Assembly: GCF_003473485.1 (NCBI RefSeq)
Contig: NC_053044.1
Location: forward strand, 52,182,091 to 52,246,090
Reading direction: 5' to 3'
Length of the DNA: 64,000 nucleotides
From: Medicago truncatula
Taxonomy: Eukaryota > Streptophyta > Magnoliopsida > Fabales > Fabaceae
The notes under the pieces were generated by a model. The model was not told the origin of the DNA and did no database searches. It saw nothing but the letters and a program-made list of their open reading frames with translations. Each line of letters opens with the position of its first letter. Within the stretch, counting starts at the first letter, position 1. A program made the position numbers and the translations under genes. Of this stretch, positions 33,026-44,518 are shown in pieces.

Positions 33026-34669
33026 GCCTTACTCTTTAATATTATTAGGTTTGCAACCACTAAACCCTAATAATTTCCCTCTAAATCTATTGCATTAAAC
33101 GTTGTCAGTGATAACCCTAGAAAATTTCCTCTAAAGCCAAATATTTGAATTTCAAAATGAATCCCAATAATTGAGGTAAAAAATCTGATGATAGGAATCA
33201 GAGAAAAATTCTCCTTATTTTCCTCCAATTTTTAACGTGCCATCTTGATACAATGAACTGCATTAATTTCCAACTATTGTCATCGCACATTGAAAACACA
33301 AAGCTCTCCACTCATCATATTTGTTTGTTTCCCACGCATATGCACATGTTACAACACAAAACTATTCTTATTCTCTATCAATTGTTCTTTCTCTCTCATT
33401 CTCACTTCTCCTCTCTCGATCTCTTCTCCTCTCAACAAAACTGTTTCTATTCTCTTCTTCATCTCCTTCATAGAACAACAATCAAATAACGTTGGATTCT
33501 TTAGATTTGCAAGAGAAAACAATCTATCAGATGAAGTTATTTATGAGTTTGAGTTTATCAAGAGGAAATCTCATGCTGTGTTACAAGTCACAGCTTCTCA
33601 CACGGTAAATTTTGATGTTTCCCATTTGTTTATGCATCAGTTCTATTTTTTTTTACACTTTTTTCTTCTAATGTCTTAACTGTTGTATTGCAATTCATAT
33701 AGGTAGTTTGGTTGATTGGTAGGTTTTTTATTTACTAATAGCTACATCAACGAGCAATATGATTATGGACTAAGTGTAGTTAGTAACAGAAATTGTGAAT
33801 AAAATTTCTTCTTAATTAAAATCAATTATTAAAGGATGTTGAATTTATGAATAAAGCTATATTTTTACCAAATGCAGATTGTCGGTAAGATTCACAATGA
33901 TCTAATCAAACACTACTCCAGATATGCTTTTATTTTACCAAGCCTATTTCAAAATCAATATATGATTAATTTAAGTATAACTAAATGCAAATTGCTTGCT
34001 ACATTCATTCCAAGTATAGGCAGTCCTCCAAATTGAGTGTCAAAGATTGGCTCCTAAAGTTCTTTAGAACAAACAAGTAGCAGGTGCTGCTTAGCATGAT
34101 TCTTTGGATGCATTTGCTCAGTCAAAAAGTGTCTCCAGCTCTTCAGAGTTTTCTATTTAATTTATCCCTCGATATTACATATAACTTTCAAACTAGATAT
34201 TTCAGGCTGAGATGAATGGCTCACATACAATTGTGCGACTTCAAATGTATTAGTATTGGTTTTACCAAGGGATTAGGACTTTATACGAAGATTAGTCGAT
34301 GTTATAAGCTGCTGCAACAATTTTGGGAATCATAACAAAAGTGAATTTTAATAGAGTTTAAGCCATTTATGCAATGCTCCATAAATTGTTTACTTTTGGA
34401 TGTCTATATTTGTTGGTTTTTGATGAAAAAATATGAAACTATTGGATAAAGGGAATTACCACACTTTTTTTACATAGGAATTTAGTTTGTTTTAACATAA
34501 CTATGTATATATAAATATATTTTCAAAATTTGGTACCTATTAGATACCCTCATACTCAAAGTCTCGCTTAATATCACAATCTTAAGTGGGACTCACACTA
34601 TTCCATTTTACTAATAGTGAATGTAGTACAGCTCATAAGACCCGTGCGGCGCACGGGTCATCAATCTAG
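33026..34669 (+). mobile_element. Non-autonomous Helitron (3' end certain, 5' end unresolved)
   Basis: The 3' terminus is diagnostic. A perfect 8-bp stem ACCCGTGC/GCACGGGT with loop GGC (34640-34658) is followed after 7 bases by CTAG at 34666-34669 and then a host T. This is the CTRR-T ending of Helitrons. No Rep/helicase frame is visible. The 5' TC end was not identified; the element might begin as far left as the tandem repeats at 31833. It carries a B3-domain exon fragment. Confidence 0.75.
33494..33604 (+). pseudogene. Captured exon fragment encoding the end of a B3 DNA-binding domain
   Basis: One frame reads GFFRFARENNLSDEVIYEFE, then FIKRKSHAVLQVT, then a GT donor at 33605. B3 domains end in a W-xx-F-xx-(D/E)N-x-L...GD-x-C-x-FE pattern. 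Here the key Trp has become Phe and the Gly-Asp turn is lost. No upstream B3 exon is present, so this is a fragment, presumably carried by the Helitron. Confidence 0.6.
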
Positions 34670-34689
34670 TTAAAGAGAAACATCTAAGT

Positions 34690-35340
34690 CTTACAGAGAG
34701 AACATAACCGGTCGAAAAGAGGAAAAAAAGAAGAAAAAAAATGTTATCAGTCAATGCATAAACAAGAGAAAGGATTAAGCTATCAACCATGATAATTGAA
34801 AGCTAAATTAAAAATATATTTTGCCATCAACCACCAATAGAAAAGTTATTTGACCCTACCTAAAAGATGACGAATAAAGATTTCCTTTCGGCTAAAAATT
34901 CTATTATTCTTCTCTTTTCAGATTATCCAAAAACAAATAACATACATTAAAGACCGTTGTACTTTTGAACCGTCTGTTGAAAATCCAAACTGCGTAAGAT
35001 GATTTGAAATACTTAAAGGATCAACCGAAGAGAAGTCAATCTAATGCCGAACATGCTGATGAAGAAATTATAATTCAAAAACAAGTGATTGGCTGATTCT
35101 GAAGCATCACACCCACTCACACAAAGTTGAGAGTCTTGATTAAGTGTGAGATGGTATACCTACAAAGACATTTAAATTTTCGAGTTAGTGTGTTTTGATA
35201 TTTTTTCAGAATGTGTGTACCTGTTTTTGCAACAAGGTGTTCTATACATAGATTACCGAGTGTGTCATGTAAGCATGCACAATTAGAAGATTGTGTCGTT
35301 CTCACCAAAGGGATGGGCAATCGACTAATCATATAGATGG
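34690..35340 (-). mobile_element. L1-type LINE relic (zf-RVT region)
   Basis: The minus strand reads, with shifts, LNQDSQLCVSGCDASESANH, then YVICFWII, then KEKNNRIF. These are the zinc-binding and WxIWxERNNRIF blocks of plant L1 LINEs. Decayed; it begins just downstream of the Helitron terminus. Confidence 0.7.
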
Positions 35341-35550
35341 CTCAAATTAATTTCGAGTGCTTTGTTGCCTGTAGCGCAACTCTTCACTGGCATAGGTATT
35401 ATGTGGAAGACTTTTATGCCTTGTTTGACCTTTGACTCTGGAATCGAGAAGTCGAATCCACTTCATGGTTGAACTTTAGCCCAATCCAAAACAATTATAT
35501 TAGTTCTTAAAACATATATCTACATATATATATATATATATATATATATG

Positions 35551-36195
35551 AGTCAGGATCCATTGACATCAGGTGTCAACGAATTCGTTGACACCAAATC
35601 TCAACCGTCGATTGTTTTTAATCAAAGGGTGTGAGTTTATTTGTTAAATTAATAGCGTGATCTTTTTCTCTCAAGACTTACAGGAATGCATACTCCTTTT
35701 TCCCATCAGCTGTAACACACGGCATAATTCCTTTTCGCTATCACCGATGGCCGTCTCCTTATTCATATTTCATACCAAAAGGTGTGATCTTTTTGAATTT
35801 AATTTAAAGGGATTTCGATATGATCTATTCAAGCCATTTTCTCACAAATTCAATGCAGTTGCTATAAAATCATGTTTATTCAATTAATCCAATTACAAAA
35901 AACTCAATTAATCATAGTTTGCATCGGTTTCAATGCATATGTGAAATGGTGGAGAACAATTTTCGGTTAGGAAAGATGAATATCATTACGGTGGCGGCGG
36001 CGGTCAGCAAATTGAGTTTTTTTTTTTTTTGTTATCAAACAAATTAATTTTGTTTTAAAACTGATAAATGTGCTAATCAAAAGTAAAGATACGGTGAATC
36101 AATTTAAAAAGTTATTATTAGCCTTTGATTAAAAACAATCAACGGTTAAGATTTGGTGTCAACGAATCCATTGACACCTGGTGTCAATGGATCCT

Positions 36196-36199
<4 letters not shown>
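35551..36199. mobile_element. 649-bp inverted-repeat element inserted in a TA microsatellite
   Basis: The ends are long inverted repeats of about 80 bp. The left begins AGTCAGGATCCATTGACA and the right ends TGTCAATGGATCCTGACT. Further inward, GGTGTCAACGAATTCGTTGA faces its complement, and ttgtttttaatcaaagg faces cctttgattaaaaacaa. TA repeats flank both sides (35523-35549 and 36199-36238). No transposase frame. Confidence 0.85.
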
Positions 36200-36237
<38 letters not shown>

Positions 36238-36240
<3 letters not shown>

Positions 36241-36533
36241 ATTTGTTAGGATACATCCACTAGTTTTTATGTGGGAGTGTTTTAGTAAAGATATAACTAA
36301 AAAGTTGTTAAATACATCTTAAGGTGAATGTTGCTACTAAAACACACTTTCTACAAAATAAGTGGGTGTATGTTAACAACTCCTATGGATATTTGCTAAA
36401 ATACACCCATTTATTTTTTAGAAGGTGTGTTTTAGTAAGTTATAACTAAAAAGTAGTTAAATGCACCTTAAGGTGTAGCTTGCTAAAATACTCACACATA
36501 AAAACTAGTGGGTGTGTTCTAGCAAATTCTTAT
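36238..36533. mobile_element. MITE with CCACTAGTTTTTATGTG arms
   Basis: The left arm atccactagtttttatgtgg faces the right arm acataaaaactagtgggtgt. The interior holds two related blocks (aactaaaaagttgttaaata and aactaaaaagtagttaaatg), so the element is partly a direct duplication within an inverted frame. It is adjacent to the element ending at 36199, separated only by TA repeats. Confidence 0.75.
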
Positions 36534-37436
36534 GTATATATGCTCATCATGCAAAGAAATTAAATCCTTCAAAAATAAAATAAAAAATTCAAAGAAAATA
36601 ATCCTTATTAAAAAAACGAATGACATATAATTAGAATATTTGTTAAAGGGGGAAAAAGAACCTAGGCTAACTAAGATAGAGAAGTTATATTGATACTAAT
36701 TAAAAATGATATTTAATAAAAATAAGTTTATCAAATACAAAACGTGAAATATAGCTGTAAGACTTATAAATTATTAAATAGATTATAGACTTATAGAGAT
36801 GGGACTCAGAAAACATTTTGTCGTCAAGGCAGTTTTTGCTCTTACGCACGAAAGTGAACCAAAGTGTATATCATCATTGTCACCATCTCTATGGTAAACA
36901 ATAATAAAAATCTCCAGGTTATTAATCACTACAGTCTATGGTAAACAAATTGGCATGGCTTACTACTCTTTCTTGTTAGTTGTTAATTAAGAGGAACAAA
37001 TTGTCAACTATGAAGTAGATTAGTTATATAGTGTGCAATTCAAGCCTTGCTAGTCAAGTTGTGTACAAGCCAAGAAAGTGTTCATATTAATATATCTATC
37101 CATGAACTTCATATTATATACTTTCGGAATGGTCGGAGAAATAATATTTCACAATTTTTTTTAATTAAGTCCAATGTATAAGCTGGCTGGGCATAAATTG
37201 TATCTTAAACGTTTGTTCTATAATCTTTTGCAAAGTGCACACGCAAAGTATTCAAAACTAATTTTAAAGCACTTTTTTCTTAATCATCATACTTACGCAT
37301 ACAATTTTGAAATATGTAATAATTATGATATTGTCAAAGCATTTTTTTAAACATTTTGAATACTTAAGTTGTTTTTAAAAAATAACCTTGGGGCTCACGT
37401 AAATCATACTTCTAAACACAAATTAAACTGTTTTGG

Positions 37437-37625
37437 ATTAGGATTTGTTGCTGTAAATATTACACGCAGTTGCACGCTGTAGCACATCTCAACCGTAGAT
37501 ATGAGATCCGTCGGTTCAGATTTAATCACAATTTCACATTGTAAAATAATCTCAGCCATCAATTTAAAATTGAATGGCCTGGATCAGTTACAGCACCCTG
37601 CTGTAACAGCAGGGAATCTGATTCC
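37437..37625. mobile_element. Probable MITE
   Basis: Weak terminal inversion (gattaggatttgttgctgta versus tacagcagggaatctgattc read on the other strand). The interior words ctcaaccgtagat and ctcagccatcaattt resemble legume MITEs. Boundaries are tentative. Confidence 0.4.
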
Positions 37626-38543
37626 CATTTCTACTAATGATTAAGCAAAGAATTGCAGGTTGAAACAAAAGCAATTGTCTTTTGCAAGAAGACACCAAAT
37701 CCACACGGTGTTTGCAACAATCACATTTTAACCAAATTAATTTTACTGCCCGCATAAAGTCATGTGATTGTTTGCATGATCGAAATGCGTCTCACAAACA
37801 AACACTTATTTTTTGCGTATTTTGTTATCACTCGCACAAATCTAACATGCATTATGATACTTTATAGAACTAAAATCTCTTTTGTTGTAGTGTCAAAATT
37901 GAAGAGTTTATACACGATTGAATGAGAAATACACTTATTTGAGAATTTAGCTTGTTCCAAAACTCTCAATGGTTGTGATTCAGTTTGCTTTAAACTTTAG
38001 ACAAAGCTTAAATCAAGTTTTCAATCTCCTCGCCATCAAATTTTCATATAAAGAAAGAATTCTGTAAAATGTTAAGCAACACATTCTTAATAGAGTTTAT
38101 CTATCATCCGCTACTTTTTACCAATCCGAACCTTTGTTCATGACAAGTTTCGGCACATAATTGTGTTGATCGGTTTAAAGTTGCAATTTGCAAGTGAACA
38201 AATACATCAATGCATATTTCTCATAATTACTCATATACAAGCCATAATTCAGTTTATATTGCGTTAGACTAAAATAACTAACCCTAAGAACAACAAATGA
38301 CGACAAGGAACCATGTTTAGATGTAGCAGTAGTAATTACTAGCTACAAATTTTTCCTAGCTACAAATTATGTATGTGATACTGATACAACAACTCTATTT
38401 AACAGGATCATGACGAGTTTTGATCTGTTTCCTGTATATTCTTGTATGATGCACAACTACAAGATGGTCTTTATATATAAACTGATTTTTTTTCCACTTT
38501 TGAGATGTTTGGATATCCACCTCTTCACCAATGCACAAACCCT
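37626..38543. other. 3' flank of the PP2C gene
   Basis: No separate gene is seen. The PP2C 3' UTR and polyadenylation region are expected near 38250-38543. Confidence 0.4.
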
Positions 38544-41506
38544 CTAACTGTGGCCGGCAAATTGGTTGGAGCTACTATGAGAAGAAGTGCCTTGGTTCAT
38601 CAAGAAACGAACAACGACACAAGTGATATTGTCAGCACTACCTCTCTGATATGCTTCTTGCATCAGTCTCTTTGCTGCCTCCTCTGCATCTTCAATAGGT
38701 TTAATCATACCAACAGCTTCCTGAAAAATGCTTAAAATGTTAAACAAGTTGGAAAAGTAACGCTTCTCAGCATGACATTTTCAGAACTCAAGACTATCCA
38801 ACTCTACTAGAGGAACTTAATTATTTCGAATTTAGGTGGTTAGGATGTGAAAGGTGAAAAATGAATAGCGTTGCGAACCTCATTTGAGACGACATCCCAT
38901 AGCCCATCACTGGCCAGAATAAGAAACTCAAGAGAACTGTCAACTTTTTCTTCCTGCGAAATCACAATCATGCAACATAAATACAAAAAATAAGCAAAAC
39001 TAAGAAGATTTATGTTCACATCACCCAGAATAAAGATCATACATGACAACAAATATTTTTTTTACAATTGTTACTAGTTCATGGCAAATTGGCAATTGCC
39101 AAATTAGTTTTTAACTAGAAGAATCTCAAAAATGCTATTGTACAAGGTTAATTATAGAATAGGGATAAATGACAAACATCGGAATACATATTCCTTATCC
39201 ACATATTCCATAAATCTACGAAGATAACTTAAAACAAACAGACTCGTGTATTTAACCACACACTATACAAAGGACAGGTTGAAATGAATCTATAACCACA
39301 TGAAATAGTCAAGAATGGATTTCTCTAACCATAGCAGACACATACCTGGATTTCTGGATCAGCAACAACATACTGCTTCAAGAGTCTATCACCAAATGCA
39401 CGAGAGACAGCAAGAACACCTCCAACTCTCCAAGTTCCTGTAAAAATAATATTTATCAATAGTGATAAATAAGAAACAAATAAAAATATACAACAATGTC
39501 ACCTTACCAGCCCACATAACAAAGCCTCCTGCATCTTCAATCCTTTGCCTCTCATCAGTTTGGTCTGGCTTATGATCTCGAGAAACAGCAATTGCTACAA
39601 GAAAGCACGATTGGAAGGAAAGTATTAAGTAAGCATTCTACATAAGAAGGTTGAAGTTATTCTGTTGCAGTAATTACAACAGAACTTGTTATACACATAC
39701 ATGCATACGCGATGCATCCTTACCATTTTTACTAGTGCACTAACATTATACGCTTAAAAACAATTGAATAACCTTTAGATATTTATCAATGCTAAATGAT
39801 ATCAAGATAGTCTTTCAACAAAGACTAATATAACAGTACAATCAGTTAATTAATTGTGTGCATCTAAGAGCGTGAGTAATGCTATGAAGATAGTACTCTT
39901 ACCATTACCGCCCCTGCATATAACGGCCCTGGAGTCTCCAACATTTGCAACAAGCAAACGATCACCAACTAGAATGGCGGTAGATGCAGTAGATCCTGCA
40001 TCTTTGTGATGGTTGTTTTCTGATTTCAGATATTCATTGTCGGTATGATTGTATGCATCAGCTGTGGAAAAGCAAGAGTTATTATATGGATTAGCAAATC
40101 AAAAAACATAAAGACCATGCAGTGACAGGTGGAGAGAACATACTTATTGCTGATTTGGTGTCAGATATGAATTTTGGGTGACTGATCAAATTGCTAAACA
40201 AGTTTTGCTTAACATACTCAGCAGCACGAACACCGCCATGACCTAAAAGAGTTATAAACAAGTTTATATATAGGCATAAACAATATGAAATAACTCTTAC
40301 ACGGTTAATTTCTCAGGCCAAACAAAGAAACACTAATAGACTAAACAATTATTCCTATATGGAATAAATGGAGGTTCAAAAATAACAACAAATAGGAGGA
40401 TGAAGCATTTATTCTGGTCTTAGCCAACCAAAGGTTTGCGAACTGGAAAACCTTCAAAAATATTCTTTAGCGGTGGCAGAGAACGATAGAACAATACTAT
40501 AACAAAATATGGAGGACATCACTAAAAAATGGAAGACAAAAGTACAAAATCAGGCTATATATTGTAAGAAATGGAAAAATTTCGGAAAGAAACATTAATA
40601 CGAAAATACTGATAAAATATCCATGACATGATTCCCTTGTGAAATATTTTCGACATACTTTCCAATCAAAATTCGACCAGGAGAAAAAAATTAGAGAAAT
40701 ATGTAACTATACCATCAAAGACTCCAAAAAGGCCAACGATTTCACCATCGACACCGTCAATTCTGGTCTCATAAAAATCTTCCATTGAAGATCTCTTGCC
40801 AGGCGAGCTAGCATACCCATAGCTAAACTTTCCATTGTGACTACATGTACAAATCATAACAAATTGTGTCACAGTAATGTCATACAGTTCATAATTTCTT
40901 TTTCCCCCTTTTCTCCCAAATCAATGAATGAATCCAAGCAATGATGTCTAAAAGTATAAAACTCACAACTTATGTATAAAATTTAAACAAACGACACATC
41001 CCTCAACCTATAACACATATTGGTTAACCGTTAACGTATTCAATTTTTCAGACAAACAACCTATAATCTAAGGAGAAAATTGATGCATAAAGTTTAGTAA
41101 TTGATATTAATTATATATTCAGGAGAAAGTTGTTTTGGGAACAAATTTAAGCAATTCTGGTTTGATAAAAAGTCATTTTCAAATAATCCCAACTTTTGTG
41201 TACAACTACTTGAAAATTGAAAAGAGACTTAAAACAATGTGATAGTTTTGTAATAATTAAATAAAAAAAACAGAATGATACGAAAAAATTTCACGATAAA
41301 AATGCTTAATGCATTTCATTCATGATAATATCTTGAAAACATGTTAATTAGCATATGCTACGGAACAAGTTATGCATATGCAAATCAACACATTTTGGTA
41401 AGCGTGAGATGCAAGAAACGTACCTGAGACCGCCACCGCTGACCGGTCCATCATCTATAGCACGGACCTGACTTGTTGAGGACAAAACTGAATTGAGATA
41501 TCCCAT
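38544..41506 (-). CDS. Protein phosphatase 2C (PPM family; At5g24940/WIN2-like)
   Basis: Eight exons: 41506-41424, 40840-40713, 40242-40144, 40061-39903, 39594-39508, 39437-39346, 38953-38879 and 38720-38544. They total 900 nt, 299 aa, all GT-AG and in phase. The full set of PP2C metal-binding motifs is intact: [11 protein letters not shown] (residues 44-54), VFDGHGG (68-74, split by intron 2), [27 protein letters not shown]-type [12 protein letters not shown] (230-241) and [11 protein letters not shown] (268-278). It is a Mn/Mg-dependent Ser/Thr phosphatase, short and without extra domains, like Arabidopsis WIN2 and its relatives. Upstream, a CT-rich leader exon (about 41870-41752) with a GT donor at 41746 implies a 5' UTR intron. 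Subcellular site and substrate cannot be read from sequence. Confidence 0.95.
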
Positions 41507-41880
41507 ATTACAACTACAATATTTCTCTTTCTTTGACCAAAATGATGAAAGAAAAGCACTATTGTTTATTTGATTTTTTCCTGCCAAGGATACCAAGTGA
41601 TCATAACATTAGTGTAGGGTCATTTTTTGAAATATAAACACAAAATTTGATTTAATTTTTAATTTAATTTTGTGTGCATAAATTTTACAATTGATATGGA
41701 TAATGGTTGAAGAAAAAGGGAGGGAAAAAGAGAGAAAGTTAGGTACCTGAGAAAGGGAAGATAGAAAGAATGAGAGAAAGAGAGAGAGTTGAGAAAACAG
41801 AAGAGGTCTTTTGTTTAATTTTAGTTCAAGTTCAAGACAACCCATAGTTTGTTTGTTCAACAATTCAGACATTCATTCAA

Positions 41881-42275
41881 ACATAATCTTCTACTAGTTC
41901 AAAAATAAAAAATATTATATATTGGGTTAGGAAGAAATAAATAAATAATTAATGCAAAATTTGATGCAAAAAACTGAATTGACTCTTTATTGATTAATTA
42001 ATGTGTATATTCTTGAACAATCAATGAATTAATGATGTTGATAAGAATACTAAACATAGGCATTGCGTACGCGTAACCGAAGATGAGGGCGAAGCATTTG
42101 GTGGGACCAAGTCAATACCAATTGTTTCTAATCTAGTTTTGCACAACATCTAATCTAACGAGAATTTAAGATTTTAAATGTGCTTGTTTTGTCTTTAAAA
42201 ATGAATTTGTTAGAAAAATATAAAGATTTTGAGCAAAGATGAAGCCAATTTTTGTTTATAAAAACCTTTTTTTTA
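41881..42275. other. Promoter-side region of PP2C
   Basis: AT-rich, no gene. Upstream flank of the divergently placed PP2C transcription unit, ending at a SINE copy. Confidence 0.4.
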
Positions 42276-42410
42276 ATCCCCAATAGCTTAACTCATAGGG
42301 ATATTGCAAATTATTTGCGGTGGTCAGAGGTTCGAATTTTGGACACGTCAGTTCTCTACATTTAAAATTTGTAAGTTTTAGCCACTATACTACTTGACAA
42401 AAAAAAAAAA
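42276..42410 (+). mobile_element. tRNA-derived SINE, second copy
   Basis: The plus strand shows tagcttaactcatagggata (A-box region), then gaggttcgaattttgg (B-box region), then cactatactacttgac and a 12-base A tail. Order and words match the SINE at 10762-10895 read on its minus strand. The B box is mutated relative to that copy, and no clear target duplication was found, so it is older. Confidence 0.75.
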
Positions 42411-44518
42411 TTAGATTTAAAGTTAGTATACTTGAGTCTTTTGTTTTTAGAAAAAAATTATTTTGAAAAAGATACTGGAAAAATCTTTTCATTTTGAGGT
42501 TAAAAATAATTTTTTTAATAAGATGGATTATTTTTAAATTTTAAACAAATATAATTAAACAAAAATTATTTATCAAAACGATACATATTTAATAGTAGAG
42601 TTTAATTGCGGTGCACTGTCTGTGTAAAGCCAATTTACACAATCATCTAATGGTATTGTGCCACATCATTTCCTTTTCAAAAGTGTTATTTAAATTAAAA
42701 AAATAAAAATAAAAACAAAATAAATTTGGTTGTTACATTGGTGCAGCATTTTCATCACGTTCCAGCAACTTCCAACTCTGTTACAAGATTGCTTCTCTCC
42801 CTCAATACAACAAAACCCAATCAGTTCTTTCTCTTTTTTCAATTGAAGGTATCAAATATCTCTAATATTCTACATTCTTTTGTTCGTGTGAACGAGGTGA
42901 ACGCAACTCTCAATAAATAACCGCCGTTACGACTTGAGAACCGTCTTTGAAGAAGATTATGGAAGTTTTGGTCTGAGACATTATAAACAGATGAATTAAC
43001 CACATCTTCAATTACTTGGTTTCTTTAGTTCTACAGTTTTTTATTTTTTGAAAAACTCAATTACGCATTTTGCAGTCTCCAAAGAATTTTGTTTGGCAAT
43101 GTTGTTCATTTTTAAACATGTTTGTGGATTTATTAAGTTCAAAAAAATAAATTCTATTTGCATATTCTTATCATTCGATTAACTTGCTTTTTCTAAATAT
43201 GGTCAATTCATTGAATTTTTATTCAGCATAACAGGATTGTGAGTGCTACAATGACAGATCAAGAAATGACAGATATGCATGAACATACCAACATGATTGG
43301 CTCAGATGATATGCTTGCAAGTGATGCAGATCCTCTCAATGATAGACTACCATTGGAGCTCCCCTTAGATCCCTTTGAAGGAATGAAGTTTACATCAATT
43401 GAAGATGTAAAGAAATACTACACAAGGTACGCGAGGAATAAAGGTTTTAGCTTTCGTATGGGTCGTGTTACTAAATCAAGAACGGATGGTAGGGTAATTG
43501 GTCAAGAGATTCTTTGTTTAAAGGAGGGGTTTAGATCCCAAAAAATAATTGAAAAAAGAAAATGATAGTCTTATTGTACATGATCAAACAAGGGTAGGAT
43601 GCAAGGCACCGTTGTATATCAAGAAAAGTGAAGATAGGTGGATTGTTTTTAGATTTGTTAGAGACCATAATCATGAACTATTTTCCCTAAACAGTTCACA
43701 GTTTCTTAGAGTACATAGAAGCAAAACCAAAGTGCAAAAAAAACTTATTGATGTGCTTGATGATTCTGGTATAGGCCCTAGTAAAATAGCATCAGTGTTA
43801 TGTATCGAGAGTGGTGGTGTTGATAATGTTGGATTTAGCCAACAAGATGTTATTAATTATTTAACTGTGAAGAGACAAAAACAATTAGAAAATGGAGATG
43901 CTCAGTTGATGTTATCGTACTTTAAGAATTGTCAGTTGAAGAATCCTGGGTTTTTCTATGCATTTCAAATGGACGCAGAAGGTAAATTAGCAAATTACTT
44001 TTGGGTTGATTCAAGGTCTAGAATGGCTTACAAATATTTTGGTGATGTGGTGACTTTTGATCCAACATACTTAACAAATAAATACCTAATGCCCTTTGTT
44101 CCATTCACTGGAGTTAATCATCACCAACGGTCTATACTTTTTGGTTGTGCTCTGTTATGGGATGAAATTGAAGAGAGTTTTGTTTGGTTGCTACGTACTT
44201 GGTTAGAAGAAATGGATGGAGTTATTCCTAAAACTATTATCACTGATCAAGACACTTCTATTTCTAATGCAGCTGCACAGGTTTTTCCAGAGGTGAATCA
44301 TCACTATTGTATGTGGCATATTGAGAAGAAAGTTCGAGAGTACTTGAACCAAATTTATCATGAACATAGTAAGTTTAAAAATCAATTTCACAAGTGCATT
44401 CATCAAACTATCACTACTTATGACTTTGATTCTTATTGGGGAGCAATGATAGATAATTATGAGTTGCAAGATAACAAATGGCTAAAGAAGATCTACTCCA
44501 TTCGAGCAAAGTGGATTC

